Below are positions 31,706 through 43,792 of a stretch of 64,000 bases of DNA, in pieces. The notes beneath the pieces are model-generated. The model was not told the DNA's origin. It worked only from the letters and a program-made list of their open reading frames with translations, and made no database searches. The stretch is from positions 1 through 64,000 of the forward strand of contig JBBHKE010000090.1 in assembly GCA_037447655.1 (NCBI GenBank). Reading direction: 5' to 3'. How positions within the stretch are numbered: position 1 is the stretch's first letter; the number at the start of each line of letters is the position of its first letter. Made by a program: the position numbers and the translations under genes. This DNA comes from Zygnema cylindricum (lineage: Eukaryota; Streptophyta; Zygnematophyceae; Zygnematales; Zygnemataceae).

Positions 31706-32219
31706 AGTTAAGTTTGATGTTTTTTTTTTCTTATTCTTTTCTTTGTTATGTTTACATTTGTTTCTTGCGATTTTGTTATGTGATCAAGGTTGTATTGTGG
31801 TTATTTATTTTGTTTGTCTTTATTTTGTTTTCTTTTTTTGTGATATTATGTATTGATAAAAAAAAATATGAAAAGTAGACATACAACACCTTAATATAAA
31901 ATAAACAAAAACCATTTGTATTCTGTTCAAACGAATAATGGTTGAATAATGCTAATGGTTTAATGTGTATTCTAGATTTAACATTGAACTATTTAATACT
32001 ACATGATATATTCAGTCCATTCATTCATATCGTTCATTAGCTTGAGATCGAACGCTCAAATCAATGTGAAACTTTTACGCTTAATCAAACCTCCTACATG
32101 AGCGAAACGCGAATCAAACCATCCACTTGGCATCGTCATGGTCTTTACCATGTACAATGCGATAGTACAGTGCGTACCATGTACAAAAATCGCACGTGAC
32201 GCCAACACTGAAATTACGG
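31706..32219. other. No feature recognised
   Basis: This is AT-rich sequence without open frames, terminal repeats or clear exon signals. Confidence 0.5.
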
Positions 32220-32221
32220 TA

Positions 32222-32899
32222 CACCGTGAATCGTAATTATAGTAAAGAAAAAATTAGAGCAAAAAAACAAAAAAAAAACAATTAGAGTTGTAAACGCTAA
32301 TTATTATGATATAACCTTTTCACAGAGGAAATTTATTCTACCTTATTTAAGTACTCTATATTAGCTTATGTCGGCAATAATTATCCGTGTTGTAATTATA
32401 AACACTAAATTATTTAGACATACGAAAATCGTCAGCCCGTAAATTTTTACTTCATAACGACGTTAGTACTATTTGTCTCATAGATATATACTATTTGTCT
32501 CAACTCATACTGTTGTCGTTTAACTATAAAATTTTCACATGTAAATTCATGTAAATGTTCACACGGGCGAGAATGTTGTCGACAGACGGAGCTATGCGAA
32601 CGGGTTTTTTTCGATGCGATTTGTTTTTTTTTGTTTAGTGCGATTTCACATGCGAGCGCGGTTCTATTAAATTATTATTTGTACCTTTTTACTTATAAAA
32701 TTACAATTTTGCACAGTCAGACGTTTTCCGTACTCCACATTATTTAAAACGAACCTATATTAGGATTTTTTACGCTAATTAAACTTTACCTTAAATAGTA
32801 TAATGAAAAAATTCGAATCATTTACTCTATTTAACGTGATAGAGTCGAAATTTAAGGCGACCGAATTAGCGTTATTTACTCTAATTACGATTCGCTGTG
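32222..32899. mobile_element. TA-target MITE, CACCGTG family
   Basis: The left end is CACCGTGAATCGTAATTATA and the right end carries TAATTACGATTCGCTGTG, an imperfect inverted repeat, with TA on both sides. No coding capacity was seen. Confidence 0.6.
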
Positions 32900-32976
32900 T
32901 AGTGTACGGATATTGAGAACACGACAACGTGGCGTGATGTGACGAGATCGCACGCGCCAAAATTAAAAGTGCGATA

Positions 32977-33715
32977 CACCGCCAATCGCTATTAGCGTTG
33001 TGTACGCTAATCCCGTCCCGCTTTTTTTTTGTTTTATTCTCAAATAGCGTAGTTTATTCTATTTTTTTCTTTATTCTATTTAGGGTTATATTCAGTACGT
33101 TGTCTCTTAAATAGAGTGGTGTACGGTCAGTGTCAGACCGTACATAAATGTACCTTTTTAAGTTAAAAATTACAATAAATTAGTTTTAGTAACCGCGGAC
33201 GCATGAGAGTGTGCGTTCTAAAAAGGAAAAAAAACCAGGTCGTAAAAAATCCCGCTCGCACATATTCGTCCGACAGCCGCGTTTCGACCGTGTGAATGTA
33301 CGATGTGTGTACGATTTGTCAGATTTTGTACGGATACCTATATTAGCGTAAGCATGTTTGCGACCGACATTTTTTTTTTCAAAGATCCAAATTACCATAA
33401 TCAAACAATTAGAATGTATGATTTTTTCCAAAATTTTCAAATTCTTAAATAGCGTACACCACGGTAATTATTTGTATACGCTACACCGCCAATCGCTATT
33501 AGAGTCAAGGATTAAATAGCGTCAAAAAACAATTAGCGTTATTGATTCTAATATAGTACCTGAGACGTGGCAAATTATGGTCCACGTGCTTAAATAGCGT
33601 TATTAATTGTATTACAGGTTTTTTTTTTTGAAAAAAGGGCACCGAATTGGCGTTATATACTCTAATAGCGATTGGCGGTGTAATGAAACCTACACGCTAA
33701 TAGCGATTGGCGGTG
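32977..33715. mobile_element. TA-target MITE (540 bp) with nested insertion
   Basis: The ends CACCGCCAATCGCTATTAG and CTAATAGCGATTGGCGGTG are flanked by TA. It matches the intact sister copy at 33728-34266, except that a 197-bp element sits at 33484-33680 with its own TA duplication. Confidence 0.85.
33484..33680. mobile_element. 197-bp TA-target MITE, nested copy
   Basis: It has inverted ends CACCGCCAATCGCTATTAG / CTAATAGCGATTGGCGGTG, with TA at 33482-33483 and 33681-33682. A second copy of identical length lies at 41340-41536. The sister host element at 33728-34266 shows the unoccupied site. Confidence 0.9.
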
Positions 33716-33727
33716 TACTGTACGTTA

Positions 33728-34266
33728 CACCGCCAATCGTTATTAGCGTTGTGTACGCTAATTCCGTCCCGCTTTTTTTTTTTATTATTCTCCATTAGTG
33801 TAGTTTATTCTATTTTTTTCTTTATTTATTTAGGGTTATTTTCAGTACGTTGTCTCTTAAATAGAGTGGTGTACGGTCAGTGTCAGACCGTACATAAATG
33901 TACCTTTTTAAGTTAAAAAGTACAATAAATTAGTTTTAGTAACCGCGGACGCATGAGAGTGTGCGTTCTAAAAAGGAAAAAAAACCAGGTCGTAAAAAAT
34001 CCCGCTCGCACATATTCGTCCGACAGCCGCGTTTCGACCGTGTGAATGTAACTTTTTGTGTAAGATTTGTCAAATTTTGTACGGAGATCTATATTAGAGT
34101 AAGCATGTTTGCGACCGACATTTTTTTTTTCAAAGATCCAAATTACCATAACCAAACAATTAGAATACATGATTTTTCCAAAATTTTCAAATTCTTAAAT
34201 AGCGTACACCACGGTAATTATTTTTATACGCTAAAAAAACTTACACGCTAATAACGATTGGCGGTG
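33728..34266. mobile_element. TA-target MITE (539 bp), intact sister copy
   Basis: The ends CACCGCCAATCGTTATTAG and CTAATAACGATTGGCGGTG are flanked by TA at 33726-33727 and 34267-34268. The interior is near-identical to 32977-33481 plus 33683-33715. Confidence 0.85.
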
Positions 34267-34858
34267 TACTGTACCGGTATTGATAACACGACATTTTGGC
34301 GTGTACGGATATTGAGATAACGACAAATCGGCGTGATGTACGGAATCGCTAGCGAAAATATTTATCGTACTATATTGTACGTTACTCAACCGGTATTGAT
34401 AACACGACATTTTGGCGTGACGTCGATTTTGTCTGTACTTTTATCATACCACTACAACCACGTGAAATACAACAAATAGGATTGTACCACGTGTCTCTTT
34501 GCTTTGTCACCAAAGACGCCAATCCTAACTCAAAACCCTCAACGGCTCAAGATCTTACACAAAAAACATCGACGGTCAATTCTCATTGTCACCAGAGACG
34601 AAGGCGACTACAATGCTTTTCCCTTTTAGAAAAAGGGCAAAGCAAAAATCGAGCTCACATCGCCGTTCGGAGGTGGGAAGCGACAAAAAAGTTGCCCACT
34701 AAAAGCTCAGCACGTGTAGATCCTCCAAATAAAATGTCGGTCGTCGTCGCTATACATTATGACGTTGTGACATCTCAGGATCTCGGGAAAAATAAAGTAA
34801 AAGATCACAAAAGTAAAGAGGACAAAAATTCAAGAGAACAAAGACGGAAGAGAAACTA
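34267..34858. other. No gene recognised; short direct repeat
   Basis: A phrase CCGGTATTGATAACACGACA occurs at about 34274 and again at about 34390. The 131-codon frame 34482-34877 (+) is basic and without recognisable domains. Confidence 0.45.
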
Positions 34859-35412
34859 CACCGTGAATCGTTATTAGACTTATGTACTCTATATCGGCGC
34901 CCCAAAATTTTGACATTGATACCCGAAATACAGTGACTGATTCTATTTTATCCGTGACGTTAATTACGTTTCTTGTGAATTAGCGTCAATGGAATTACTG
35001 TACTTATTTCATGAATAGTGTGGTGTACGGAATGTGTTTGCTGGTACAAAATTGTAGTTGATTACCGAAAATCGTACGGAAATTGTAGTTAACTTATGTC
35101 GGTTGCATACAGAACTGCGCTTAGAATAAACGTGGAGTCGAGTTTGCGACAAAAGCGTTCGCAAACCCAAATTAGAATTATGGATTAATTACACTGAAAG
35201 GACGCGACTTGGTACGGATTGTCAGATTTTGTAGTTCTACCTATTTTAACGTATATGTAATGACGGCGGATTCTGTATACCTAAATCAGCGTTATAGAGA
35301 AATTACAATTAAACATTTTTTTCATAATGGTATTGATACACAAATTAGAATCAATGACACTAATTTATTATTGATACTAATAATTTCTATAGTCTAATAA
35401 CGATTCACGGTG
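34859..35412. mobile_element. TA-target MITE (554 bp), CACCGTG family
   Basis: It has long perfect inverted ends starting CACCGTGAATCGTTATTAG, with TA at 34857-34858 and 35413-35414. It belongs to the same end-type family as 32222-32899 and the CACCGCC elements. Confidence 0.85.
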
Positions 35413-35689
35413 TACATTACAATATAGGACACCGTGTCACGTTATTAGTGCTGATATATTTTTCGACACTTGAAACATCTTTTTCCCCGTGCACACAAGT
35501 CCGATTTTTTATTGGAGACCGACAATCGGAAGGTGTGAAGCTTTACATTCAATCTCAACTGTTCGATTAACACTCCGCTTTCATCTTAAGTGATTTGCAA
35601 AAGTCTTACGTCGTCGTCACTTTGCCGCTTCTCTCTCCCACTTCATGGAATGAAAGAAGATAATGAAAGATATTTTTTTTTTTTTTTAC

Positions 35690-36060
35690 CTTTGGGCGTA
35701 ATTTGATGGCGGATCGAGTGACGAGCGATAACAGACTAAAAACAAAATCTTGAAGCCATGGCGGGAAGCTATAAAATTAGTGACGTTAACGTTGGCACGA
35801 GTGAGCACGACGTCATTGTATCACAAAACCCTAAACTTTCGATGCCAAAAAAAGTCGCAAAAATTTGTATTGACACATACATTCGTAGACGTTTGCAATT
35901 GCCGCTAGTTTTCTGGACGTCTACAACTGTCGCTATTTTTGCGGACGTCTACAATTTGTTTCAGTCTTGTAGACGTCTACAACCGTCACAGGTTTTAAAG
36001 ACGTCTACAAATGTCACAAAATTGAAGAAACAAAGAATTAAGGGTGCGGCCCCATGTACT
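35690..36060 (+). other. Small ORF shared with a Harbinger MITE, then ACGTCTACAA repeats
   Basis: The frame beginning MAGSYKISDVNVG (35758) resembles MAESFRICDVEID at 2259 inside the Harbinger-like element, and the upstream 60 bases also match (CTTTGGGCGTA..TTTGAT). This looks like a host gene fragment or exon spread by transposons. At 35885-36015 ACGTCTACAA recurs four or five times at 33-36 bp spacing. I recognise no protein family. Confidence 0.45.
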
Positions 36061-37500
36061 TGTAACTAAGATAATTTACTTTGTATTTTAGCGCGGATCC
36101 GGCAGACCCGGATTTCAAGTGTCCATATGTGTTTACTTCGAAATTGTTAGTTAAGATTGTGACGATTGGATACATCGACAACGCCCGTGACGGTTGTCAC
36201 CATATACAATTTGTGATGACGCACCGGATTGTTAAAAATCGTTTGTGACGTCGCACAATTTTTCGTGACATTTTGTAGACACTTACTTTTTCAACCATTT
36301 GTCCATGGATGCTGTCCACGGCTGAAGAAGTGACGTTTCCGTTGCCTTCCTTGTAAGTTTGCCTCTTCGGAAATTTCCTCGCGCTTTGAATCTTTATTTT
36401 TACCTCCCTTGCTCAAACATGTGCACGCTGCACAATGAGGTAAGATGCTTAGGAAGCAACTTCCCCTCCAAATCCACAATGGCATCCACAAGGTTGTGGA
36501 TAATAAAGGATTGTAGGCTTTCACAACGACTATGCTATAAGTGTTATTAGTCTCGTTTGACTTCGCTGGCATAAAAATAACTCCCAGTTTGGAAGCACAG
36601 GATATGGTCAGAATGTTGCATGTTGGAGCTATCGTCATATTTTTTTGGCTTAAAATATATATATTTTATTTTTTTTAGGGTTTCCTTAGGCACTGTAACC
36701 TGAATGAATAATGATCTACATACAAAAGATCCACTAACTTAATGTAATAAGATATTATTTTGACATATTTGTTGTTTTTTTTTAGGGTTTCCTCGGGCAA
36801 TGGAACTTGAATGAATACCGATCTATATCTTGAATATCCACTAACTTAATGTTGTTACTGTAGAGATGTTATCTGACATTCTGTACTAAAACAGAAAAAT
36901 GTTTTTCTTTCTTTGAAAATGTTTTGTTTGTATACCTTCCGCGGTGGTTGAAAAACGTCGCTATTTATATTTTATACTACTCCCTCCCGCTGCCTTTAAA
37001 GCCAACTTGTGGCAAAATGCAAAATAGTGCAATTTGAAAGGGTGTATGGAACTCAAGGTGAAAGTGGCAGTGAGGGCGACTAGTAGTGGGGACTTGGCAA
37101 ATTTTTCACCTTTCTGTCGCAAGCCACTACCTCGAGACCTCTGTAAAAAAAAACCGTACAATGTACAAGCGGACAAAAACCAACAACCCTCTATTTTTTT
37201 CTTTTGTCAAAAACTTTCGACAACTTTTCACACGTGGGAATTTGTTTTATTGTTGGTGTAAACAATTTTACTTACCTTAAAACACATTGCCGATGTTGTT
37301 TATGATAAGTTTGAAAATGACGTGACAGTGAGTGGAAAAAACACAAGACGACAAATTTTCGTACATCCTAAATTCGACAATGACGCAAATTGTACTTTAC
37401 AAATTTGCGATTTGTTCGTACGGTCACAACTAAGGCAGTACGCCGCTAAGTTATAAAGGAAAACGACAAAAAAAAACCCGAACTTAGCCACATGGGGCCA
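36040..37500 (+). repeat. Dispersed repeat shared with 55258-56018
   Basis: The first 240 bp match 55258-55500 at roughly 75-80 percent. Both copies show T-rich sequence ending TTTTAG directly before CGC(G/A)GATCCGGC, then an open stretch ADPADPDF..CPYV..DNARDGC, which looks like a captured exon behind a splice acceptor. The later part near 37290-37480 matches 55830-56015. The part between (about 36330-37200) is specific to this copy. Confidence 0.55.
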
Positions 37501-39467
37501 CATCCTAGGTGACGATTTTGCTTTTTAACATTGAAACACTCTCAAAAATAGTAAGGAGAATCTTTACTAAAACTCGAAGTTACATTTCCAAGTTTCTATT
37601 ACATGGGCACACTGGCTTAGGTTGTGTGTCCATGTAACCGAAAATTAGCTGCGCAACTTCGTTTTTTGGTGAGCATTCTCCGTACTTTCTATTAGAGTTT
37701 GATTATGTACTAAAACTAGATTGTTACTTAATCTTGTAAAGATGTAGACGTCTACGATGTGGTTTACCAAACCGCATTTTGTTTTTTTTTGTGACATTGT
37801 AGGTTTAGACTTGATGTTATAGGACGTGAAAACTTTTATCCTTGTCGTGCGCCTTCAAAGATTTCACTGTTGCGAAATGACATCGGTTGTGGGAGATCCC
37901 TGTTGTAACGAAATCATCCTGTACAGGTTATACACAAACAATTTTATATAGAAACAAACAACATTCAAATAATGTTTGTGTATTCTCTTTGTGAAAAAGG
38001 TAAAAAAACGTAAAACATTTGTCCGTTGTGCAAGTGTTTCTGAGTTTGGAGAGGAGTTGGCACGTCGTAGGAAGTGGGTCGAAGAAAGGACGATGCCAAA
38101 CTAGTGTATATTTTAAGTTTCAAATGACTTGAATTGTACAAAGGTTTTCACACATTCTTCATACCATAAAAGATTTTTTCGATGCAATATTAAACTTTGG
38201 ATGAAAACGATAGAAAAAAACATATATTTCAACACATGGGCACACACCTAAAGGCGTGTTCCGGAGCTCACCACAACCTAAACACCCTGTTCAACTTACT
38301 CTTAAATGTACTGTCACTATATTGTTATTGTTAGTGCCACCTTCATTGATATTACCTCTTTAAACAATACTTTGGAGGTGGGAGTCAAATGTGAACTTTG
38401 GAGATAAGGTCGTACAAAGACCGTGAACAGGTGCAAAACCATAAAATTATTTTTTCATTGGGATTGAAGATGTTTGTCCATGCCATAGGCATAGAACACC
38501 AAAGCTTGACCAATTTATACTATTAGTTATGAATACCATGTCACAACACCAAAGCTTGACCAATTTATACTATTTGTTATGAATACCGTGTAACAACACC
38601 AAATCTTGATAACATTGGGTGAAACCAACTTTACCATAACTTTGTAGTAACATTGATGAAATTTAGTGGGATTTCCATGTTATTGTGCTCGTCGTGAATT
38701 GAAATCCCAAATCTACTCCAGTTTATTTTAAGAAAGCTTGACTTTAAAACAAATCTTATTTGTTGAACTCCCCCAAATTTAATCGCCTTGTTATCGTCGA
38801 AAGCCTGAATTCTAATCAACATGATCACACTTCCTCGTGGGATTCCATATTGAAATTCATTGGTCCAAGCTCCAAATTTCTCCAATATGTACTGCATGTG
38901 TTTAATAAAATACATAAGTTGATAAAAACGTACAAGAAAATTAACCAAAGAGTTAAAAAACATTTGTGCTTGTTTTGAATTTGAAATATAGGTTTACTCG
39001 GCTCAATGATTGCGACAGGAGCGGGAATTCAAACAAACGGCTTATTTTGTTACGCGTGTAACTTACGTGAAAGCAAAATATGAAAACCACAAAAATTGCG
39101 CGGGGGAAATTTTTAACCTTTTTCGAACTCTCAAAGTTAATGATTCGTCCAGATCGGAGATTTGGTCCAAAATAAACTTCTGAGATGTGTAAAACAACAG
39201 AATGGAAAGCATTTGTCTTTGTTATTTAATGTTTTCTTTTGTTTTGCTTTTTTAGGTCACGTGGCCATCTATGAAAGGCGTAAAACTGCTCCGGAACCTC
39301 CCATGCGACGTACTATCTCTCCATCATATGACTATGGGGCGACAAGTGTCCCCTGATGGGCTGAAGCCACAGTTATAAACTGTAACTGGATGGTTGGTTG
39401 TTAGATTGTCGGCAACAGTAATTACGTCTGTCGAAATTCGCGTCTCGACATAATCGCGATTGAGTTA
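37500..39467. other. No gene recognised
   Basis: A tandem pair AACACCAAAGCTTGACCAAT occurs at about 38497 and 38547. Inverted phrases CATGGGCACAC / GTGTGTCCATG occur around 37601-37635. A 110-codon minus-strand frame (38963-38631) has no recognised domain. Confidence 0.45.
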
Positions 39468-39469
39468 GG

Positions 39470-39690
39470 ACACCGTAAACTGGTAAATAGTGTTTATATA
39501 TTTTTTCGCCACTTAAAACGTGTTTTTTGCGTATACACTTGTTTAAATGTTTTGTCCGACGGTTGCGATTAAAATCTACGATTCTTACCTTCCGATTGGC
39601 GGTAAAAAATCGAGCAAGTGTGCACGGAGAAAATATATATTTGAGTAGTGAAAAAAAGTCAGCTCGAAAAGTACAGTACTGTAGCGATAC
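39470..39690. mobile_element. Degenerate MITE related to 2645-2859
   Basis: It contains CGCCACTTAAAACGTG on the left and GTGTGCACGGAGAAAATAT on the right in inverted arrangement, as in 2645-2859. The ends are eroded. Confidence 0.5.
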
Positions 39691-39857
39691 ACGATATACA
39701 TTTCAACTCGCGATAATCGGACCTAATAAAACATTTTAAAAGGCCTCCTGTCCACGTAGGCCGTGAAGCTCCTTCTGGATCTTAATATTTTACGGCTGTC
39801 ATTCCAATATTAAATTGGGAATTGATACGGCTGTCATTCCAATATTAAATCGGGAAT

Positions 39858-40099
39858 TGATAATGACAGTGACTGTTTTGGTTGCGGACAGTCACTTACG
39901 TCATTTTGTCAAAAAACGTACGTTTGAAGTACACACAGATACAAATAAAGCATCGTTGAGTACAAATTTGATGGTCAATCGGTTGAACAACTTTGACTTT
40001 GAAAATATTTTTCAACCGCTTAAAATTATGCCGCGCTTGCGAACGTCGACCGTCATAATAAATTTAGTTATTCACACGGTCGGCGAATGTTTACGGTAA
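39858..40099 (+). CDS. Arm ORF, left copy (unknown protein)
   Basis: The frame of about 80 residues begins MTVTVLVADSHLRHF and ends near IHTVGECLR; an in-frame upstream ATG at 39815 is also possible. The same reading occurs in the right arm (42899-42657, minus) with about four replacements. ADSHLRH loosely recalls the GDS block of SGNH hydrolases, but the frame is too short to claim that. It is probably a captured gene fragment or a remnant of the element's own protein. Confidence 0.35.
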
Positions 40100-40749
40100 C
40101 AAAACTGCGGCAACCACATGTAAATAAAAAGTGTTGCAGACAGTCACTTTTTGTCGTTATGTGAGCTCCACGGTGAGAGAACTTAGCCGCAAAATTGAAA
40201 TTTAATCGTGTAATCGTTACATTGAACTTAGACGCATAGTGAAACGAAACAATTTTAAACCGAAGTAATATAAGTTTTGTACATAAATATTATAACCCTC
40301 GAAACAAAATAAAGTGTTATAATAAAACGAACCATATCATTTGAAATTAAATGAAAAAAATGCGCGTCGTCACGCGCGACGAAATTGAGCCACACTATAT
40401 ACGAATCAACAGTCTTACATTGACAGCGAAATGTTAGGATATTGGGCGAATCGGCGTCGGCCGAAATTGTGCCGTCAAATGTTTTGTTCGGTTCGCATCA
40501 GTCCCTCATGTCAGAGGTCGCAAAAGTCAAAAAAATTCATACCTGAAACCGACCGTTTTTTGTTTCAAAATCTGAGTAACCGACGCCCGACCGAGTTTTG
40601 TCACTCTCCAAAATTGTTAACCGTTAACCGACCGTTGTTTACGAAAAAAAATTTAACCAAATCTTTATTTTTCGCGACTAACCGTGCCCGCTCGTAACCG
40701 AAAAAGTACAAAATTAATCAATGTACGACGGAATAAGCCAATAATTACG

Positions 40750-41075
40750 ATTTGTCTCGTTCCCTAAGATTTGCGAAATGAATAGTGTTACTACCGTGTC
40801 AGATTTGCGACGCTTTGTCGCGTTCCCTAAGATTTGCGAAATGATAGTGTACTACTGTGTCAGATTTAAGGCGCTTTGTCGCGTTCCCTAAGATTTGCGA
40901 AATGAATATTGTACTACCGTGTCAAATTTGCGACGCTTTGTCGCGTTCCGTAAGATTTTTGAAATGAATAGTATACTACCGTGTCAGATTTGTGACGCTT
41001 CGTTGCGTTCCCTTTGATTTGTGAAATAAATAGCTTACTCCAGTACCGTGTCAGATTTGCGACGCTAATCATGAT
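40750..41075 (+). repeat. 65-bp tandem array, about five copies
   Basis: The unit includes GTTCCCTAAGATTTGCGAAA, TAGTGTACTACCGTGTCAGA and TTTGCGACGCTTTGTCGC. Copies diverge toward the right. It lies in the centre of the foldback-like element. Confidence 0.85.
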
Positions 41076-41339
41076 GTCACGTACTTCCACGATGCCAAAG
41101 AGTACAAAGTTCAAGAATGTTGGATTATAGGGACAGTACAATTTTTTTTTTTTTTTTGGTTTTTTGGTTGACCGACCGTAACCGACCGTTTTTTTTTTCC
41201 TGGTGAATCAACCGACCGTAACCGCCCGACCCCCAAAATTTGGCAACCGAATCCGTTCCCGATCCGGCGCGGGCGGTCGGTTAACGGTCGGTCACGGTTT
41301 CGGTTGACCGTTTGCGACCATGTGTTGTTTCATTCGATA

Positions 41340-41536
41340 CACCGCCAATCGCTATTAGAGTCAAGGATTAAATAGCGTCAAAAAACAATTAGCGTTATTG
41401 ATTATAATTTAGTATCTGAGACGTGGCAGATTATGGTCCACGTAATTAAATAGCGTTATTAATTGAATTTCAGGTTTATTTTTTTGAAAAAAGGGCACCG
41501 AATTGGCGTTATATACTCTAATAGCGATTGGCGGTG
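41340..41536. mobile_element. 197-bp TA-target MITE, second copy
   Basis: It has the same length and ends as 33484-33680, with TA at 41338-41339 and 41537-41538. A few substitutions separate the copies. Confidence 0.9.
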
Positions 41537-41789
41537 TACTGTAATTTTGTGTCGGTTCGGTTTGGTGCGAGCGCCGAGCGGTTTTCATTTGTACGAATCG
41601 CACGCTTGTCGATTTCGAAGAAATGTTGGTTCGCGAAGCGTGACGCGATTTTTTCGTTCGCGAAAATAGTTTGTGTATAACGAACCGGCTATATTTCCGT
41701 ACGAGACTTCAGTTTCAAGAGGTTTCGTTTCACTTTGCGTCTAAGTTCAATGTAACGCTTAGACGATTAAATTTCAATTTTGCGGCTAA

Positions 41790-42570
41790 GGGTATTTTCG
41801 CATGTGCTAAAGTTACAGTTATTCTCTGTCGTTTTCCTCCATAACTTAGAAAAAAACGAGAAAATCCGCAGCCGTACCAAAAAATAGAAATTCCCACCGT
41901 ACAAGTTGCGTTACCCCGAAACTTTATACGTACAGTCGTTTGTCGTCTAGCGTGATACAATTTGTCGTTTAGCGCATTTCGACCCACTTTCGCGTCCTTT
42001 CAACACATGTTCAAACTTTACATCAAATCACCTCGCGAGGTGATTTGAAATAAAGTCCAATGCTGTAAGCGAATAGGCAGACACTGTCGCACGTGTCTGC
42101 AGTTTTTTGCAATTTTTGTGCGCGGAGCTTGTGCATACTGTTTTCCGTACGCTGGTTTCCGTACAGGGGCCATCTCTTTCAAAACACGTGTCTTCACACA
42201 TACCGCGAATGAATAAAACTGGCCACCTGTCGACAAGTGGGAAGACGATAAACGAAACCGCAAATTCTGTGCGACAGCGAAACGTATTTTAGGGTTTCGA
42301 CACGTCGACAATGTGGCGTACGGACATTATGAAGTCACAAAAATTGTACAGCGTGCGGAGAAACGCCTCAAATTGAAGGCGAGTGGAAGTTTCGCCTCAT
42401 TTAATGTACCACTTCCATCTGTCACAATTCTTCGTACACGTCTACGTAAGTCACTTTTTTAAGTGACAAGTTATTTGCGTTTACATCCGAATGCTCTGAA
42501 ATCTGTACGAAGAATCTTCGCTAAAAAACAAAGTAGCAAGACTAAGTTTCGGTTACATGCGAAAATACCC
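41790..42570. mobile_element. PIF/Harbinger-like element, copy 2
   Basis: The ends GGGTATTTTCGCATG and CATGCGAAAATACCC are inverted, with TAA at 41787-41789 and 42571-42573. It is inserted in the right arm of the foldback-like element; the left arm preserves the empty site (CGGCTAAGTT on the matching strand). The interior matches 56021-56816 closely. It has no transposase. Confidence 0.9.
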
Positions 42571-42656
42571 TAAGTGCTCTCACCGTGGAGCTCACACAAC
42601 GACAAAAAGTGGCTGTCTGCAACACCTTTTATTTACATGTGGTTGCCGCAGTTTTG

Positions 42657-42899
42657 TTACCGTAAACGTTCGCCGGCCGTGTGAATTGCTAAATTTATTA
42701 TGACGGTCGACGTTCGCAAGCGCGGCATAATTTTAAGCGGTTGAAAAATATTTTCAAAGTCAAAGTTGTTCAACCGATTGACCGTCAAATTTGTACTCAA
42801 CGATGCTTTATTTGTATCTGTGTGTACTTCAAACGTACGTTTTTTGACAAAATGACGTAAGTGACTGTCCGCAACCAAAACAGTCACTGTCATTATCAA
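42657..42899 (-). CDS. Arm ORF, right copy (unknown protein)
   Basis: This is the counterpart of 39858-40099 in the opposite arm, 80 residues, starting MTVTVLVADSHLRHF. Differences from the left copy are replacements (for example NLM to NLT and TVGECLR to TAGERLR), so the two arms are not identical but both remain open. Confidence 0.35.
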   Translation of the reverse strand: MIMTVTVLVADSHLRHFVKKRTFEVHTDTNKASLSTNLTVNRLNNFDFENIFQPLKIMPRLRTSTVIINLAIHTAGERLR

Positions 42900-42905
42900 T
42901 TCCCA

Positions 42906-43790
42906 TTAAATTTAGTTTGAATTGAAATACTTAAAAAAAAGGGAATTTCAGAATTTGAAATCATAGATCCGCGTCGATTGACATGCAGAGATCCTCCTAA
43001 TGCAATCTAAGGACCCTTAGGAAATCAACATTGTCGGTGCGATGGAATAATGGTGCATTCTTTTACTGGCAAGAAATCACGGCGCTGTACGGAAGCCTCT
43101 TGACCGACATCTGTCAATTTTACTGTAGCACGAAATACTATCATCTAAACTCAAAGTCATTAATTATCAAATGTACGATTACGTACGAATGTAGACTTTC
43201 ACCTGACACGATACACAACAGTGCGAACACTTGCACGTGATTTTTTGGTTGAGGCTGGATAATCTTTTCCTATCTGTACACCATCAGATTCTATGGATCT
43301 GCTTAGCCAATGGCAGATTTTATAAGTACGGACAGTCACGATACAGACTTCTCATACTGTCTACGTATTAGCATTCGTACGAATTTTACCGTCCTAGTGA
43401 ACATACTGTACTGAACATAGGGTGCGGTACTGCGGTGTGAGCTTCTGGATGAAATTCGGGTACAAAAAAAGGTACAGTCTGACACAGCATCCATCGCCAT
43501 CCATTTTTTTCGGCGGTTGCCAACAGCCGCTAAAAACCTTTAGAGCCGTACACCTTTTGTAAATTTTTTGACATTTTAAAGACAAAAGTACGTCGTACGA
43601 CGCTGTCCATCGAGGCGAAAAGTACGGAAACATTTGCGGTTCATGGTAACCACGTATTACAAGAGTACAGTACTGTACTTACAATCATCAGTATATAAAT
43701 AAGGGAACTGTGTTCTCCTTCGGGGAAAACCTTATATAGGCGCCGTGTCTGTCTTGGATTTTTTCCGTCACACGGCCGTACCGCGGGCAC
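42906..43790. other. No gene recognised
   Basis: I see no exon-like open frame with a family match and no terminal repeats. Confidence 0.45.
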
Positions 43791-43792
43791 GA

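Larger units (their letters stand above)
39852..42904. mobile_element. Inverted-repeat (foldback-like) element with ORF in both arms
   Basis: The left arm 39852-40250 is 399 bp. The right arm 41722-42904 is its near-perfect reverse complement, interrupted by the 781-bp Harbinger element plus a 3-bp duplication; subtracting these leaves 399 bp as well. The centre (40251-41721) holds a 65-bp tandem array, ACCGACCG-rich sequence and a nested MITE at 41340-41536. Confidence 0.8.

Noticed and set aside
34482-34877. 131-codon basic frame
   Set aside because: No recognised domain, no exon signals, and surrounded by MITEs.
38631-38963. 110-codon minus-strand frame
   Set aside because: No family recognised and no supporting splice or repeat evidence; kept only as a note in the region entry.
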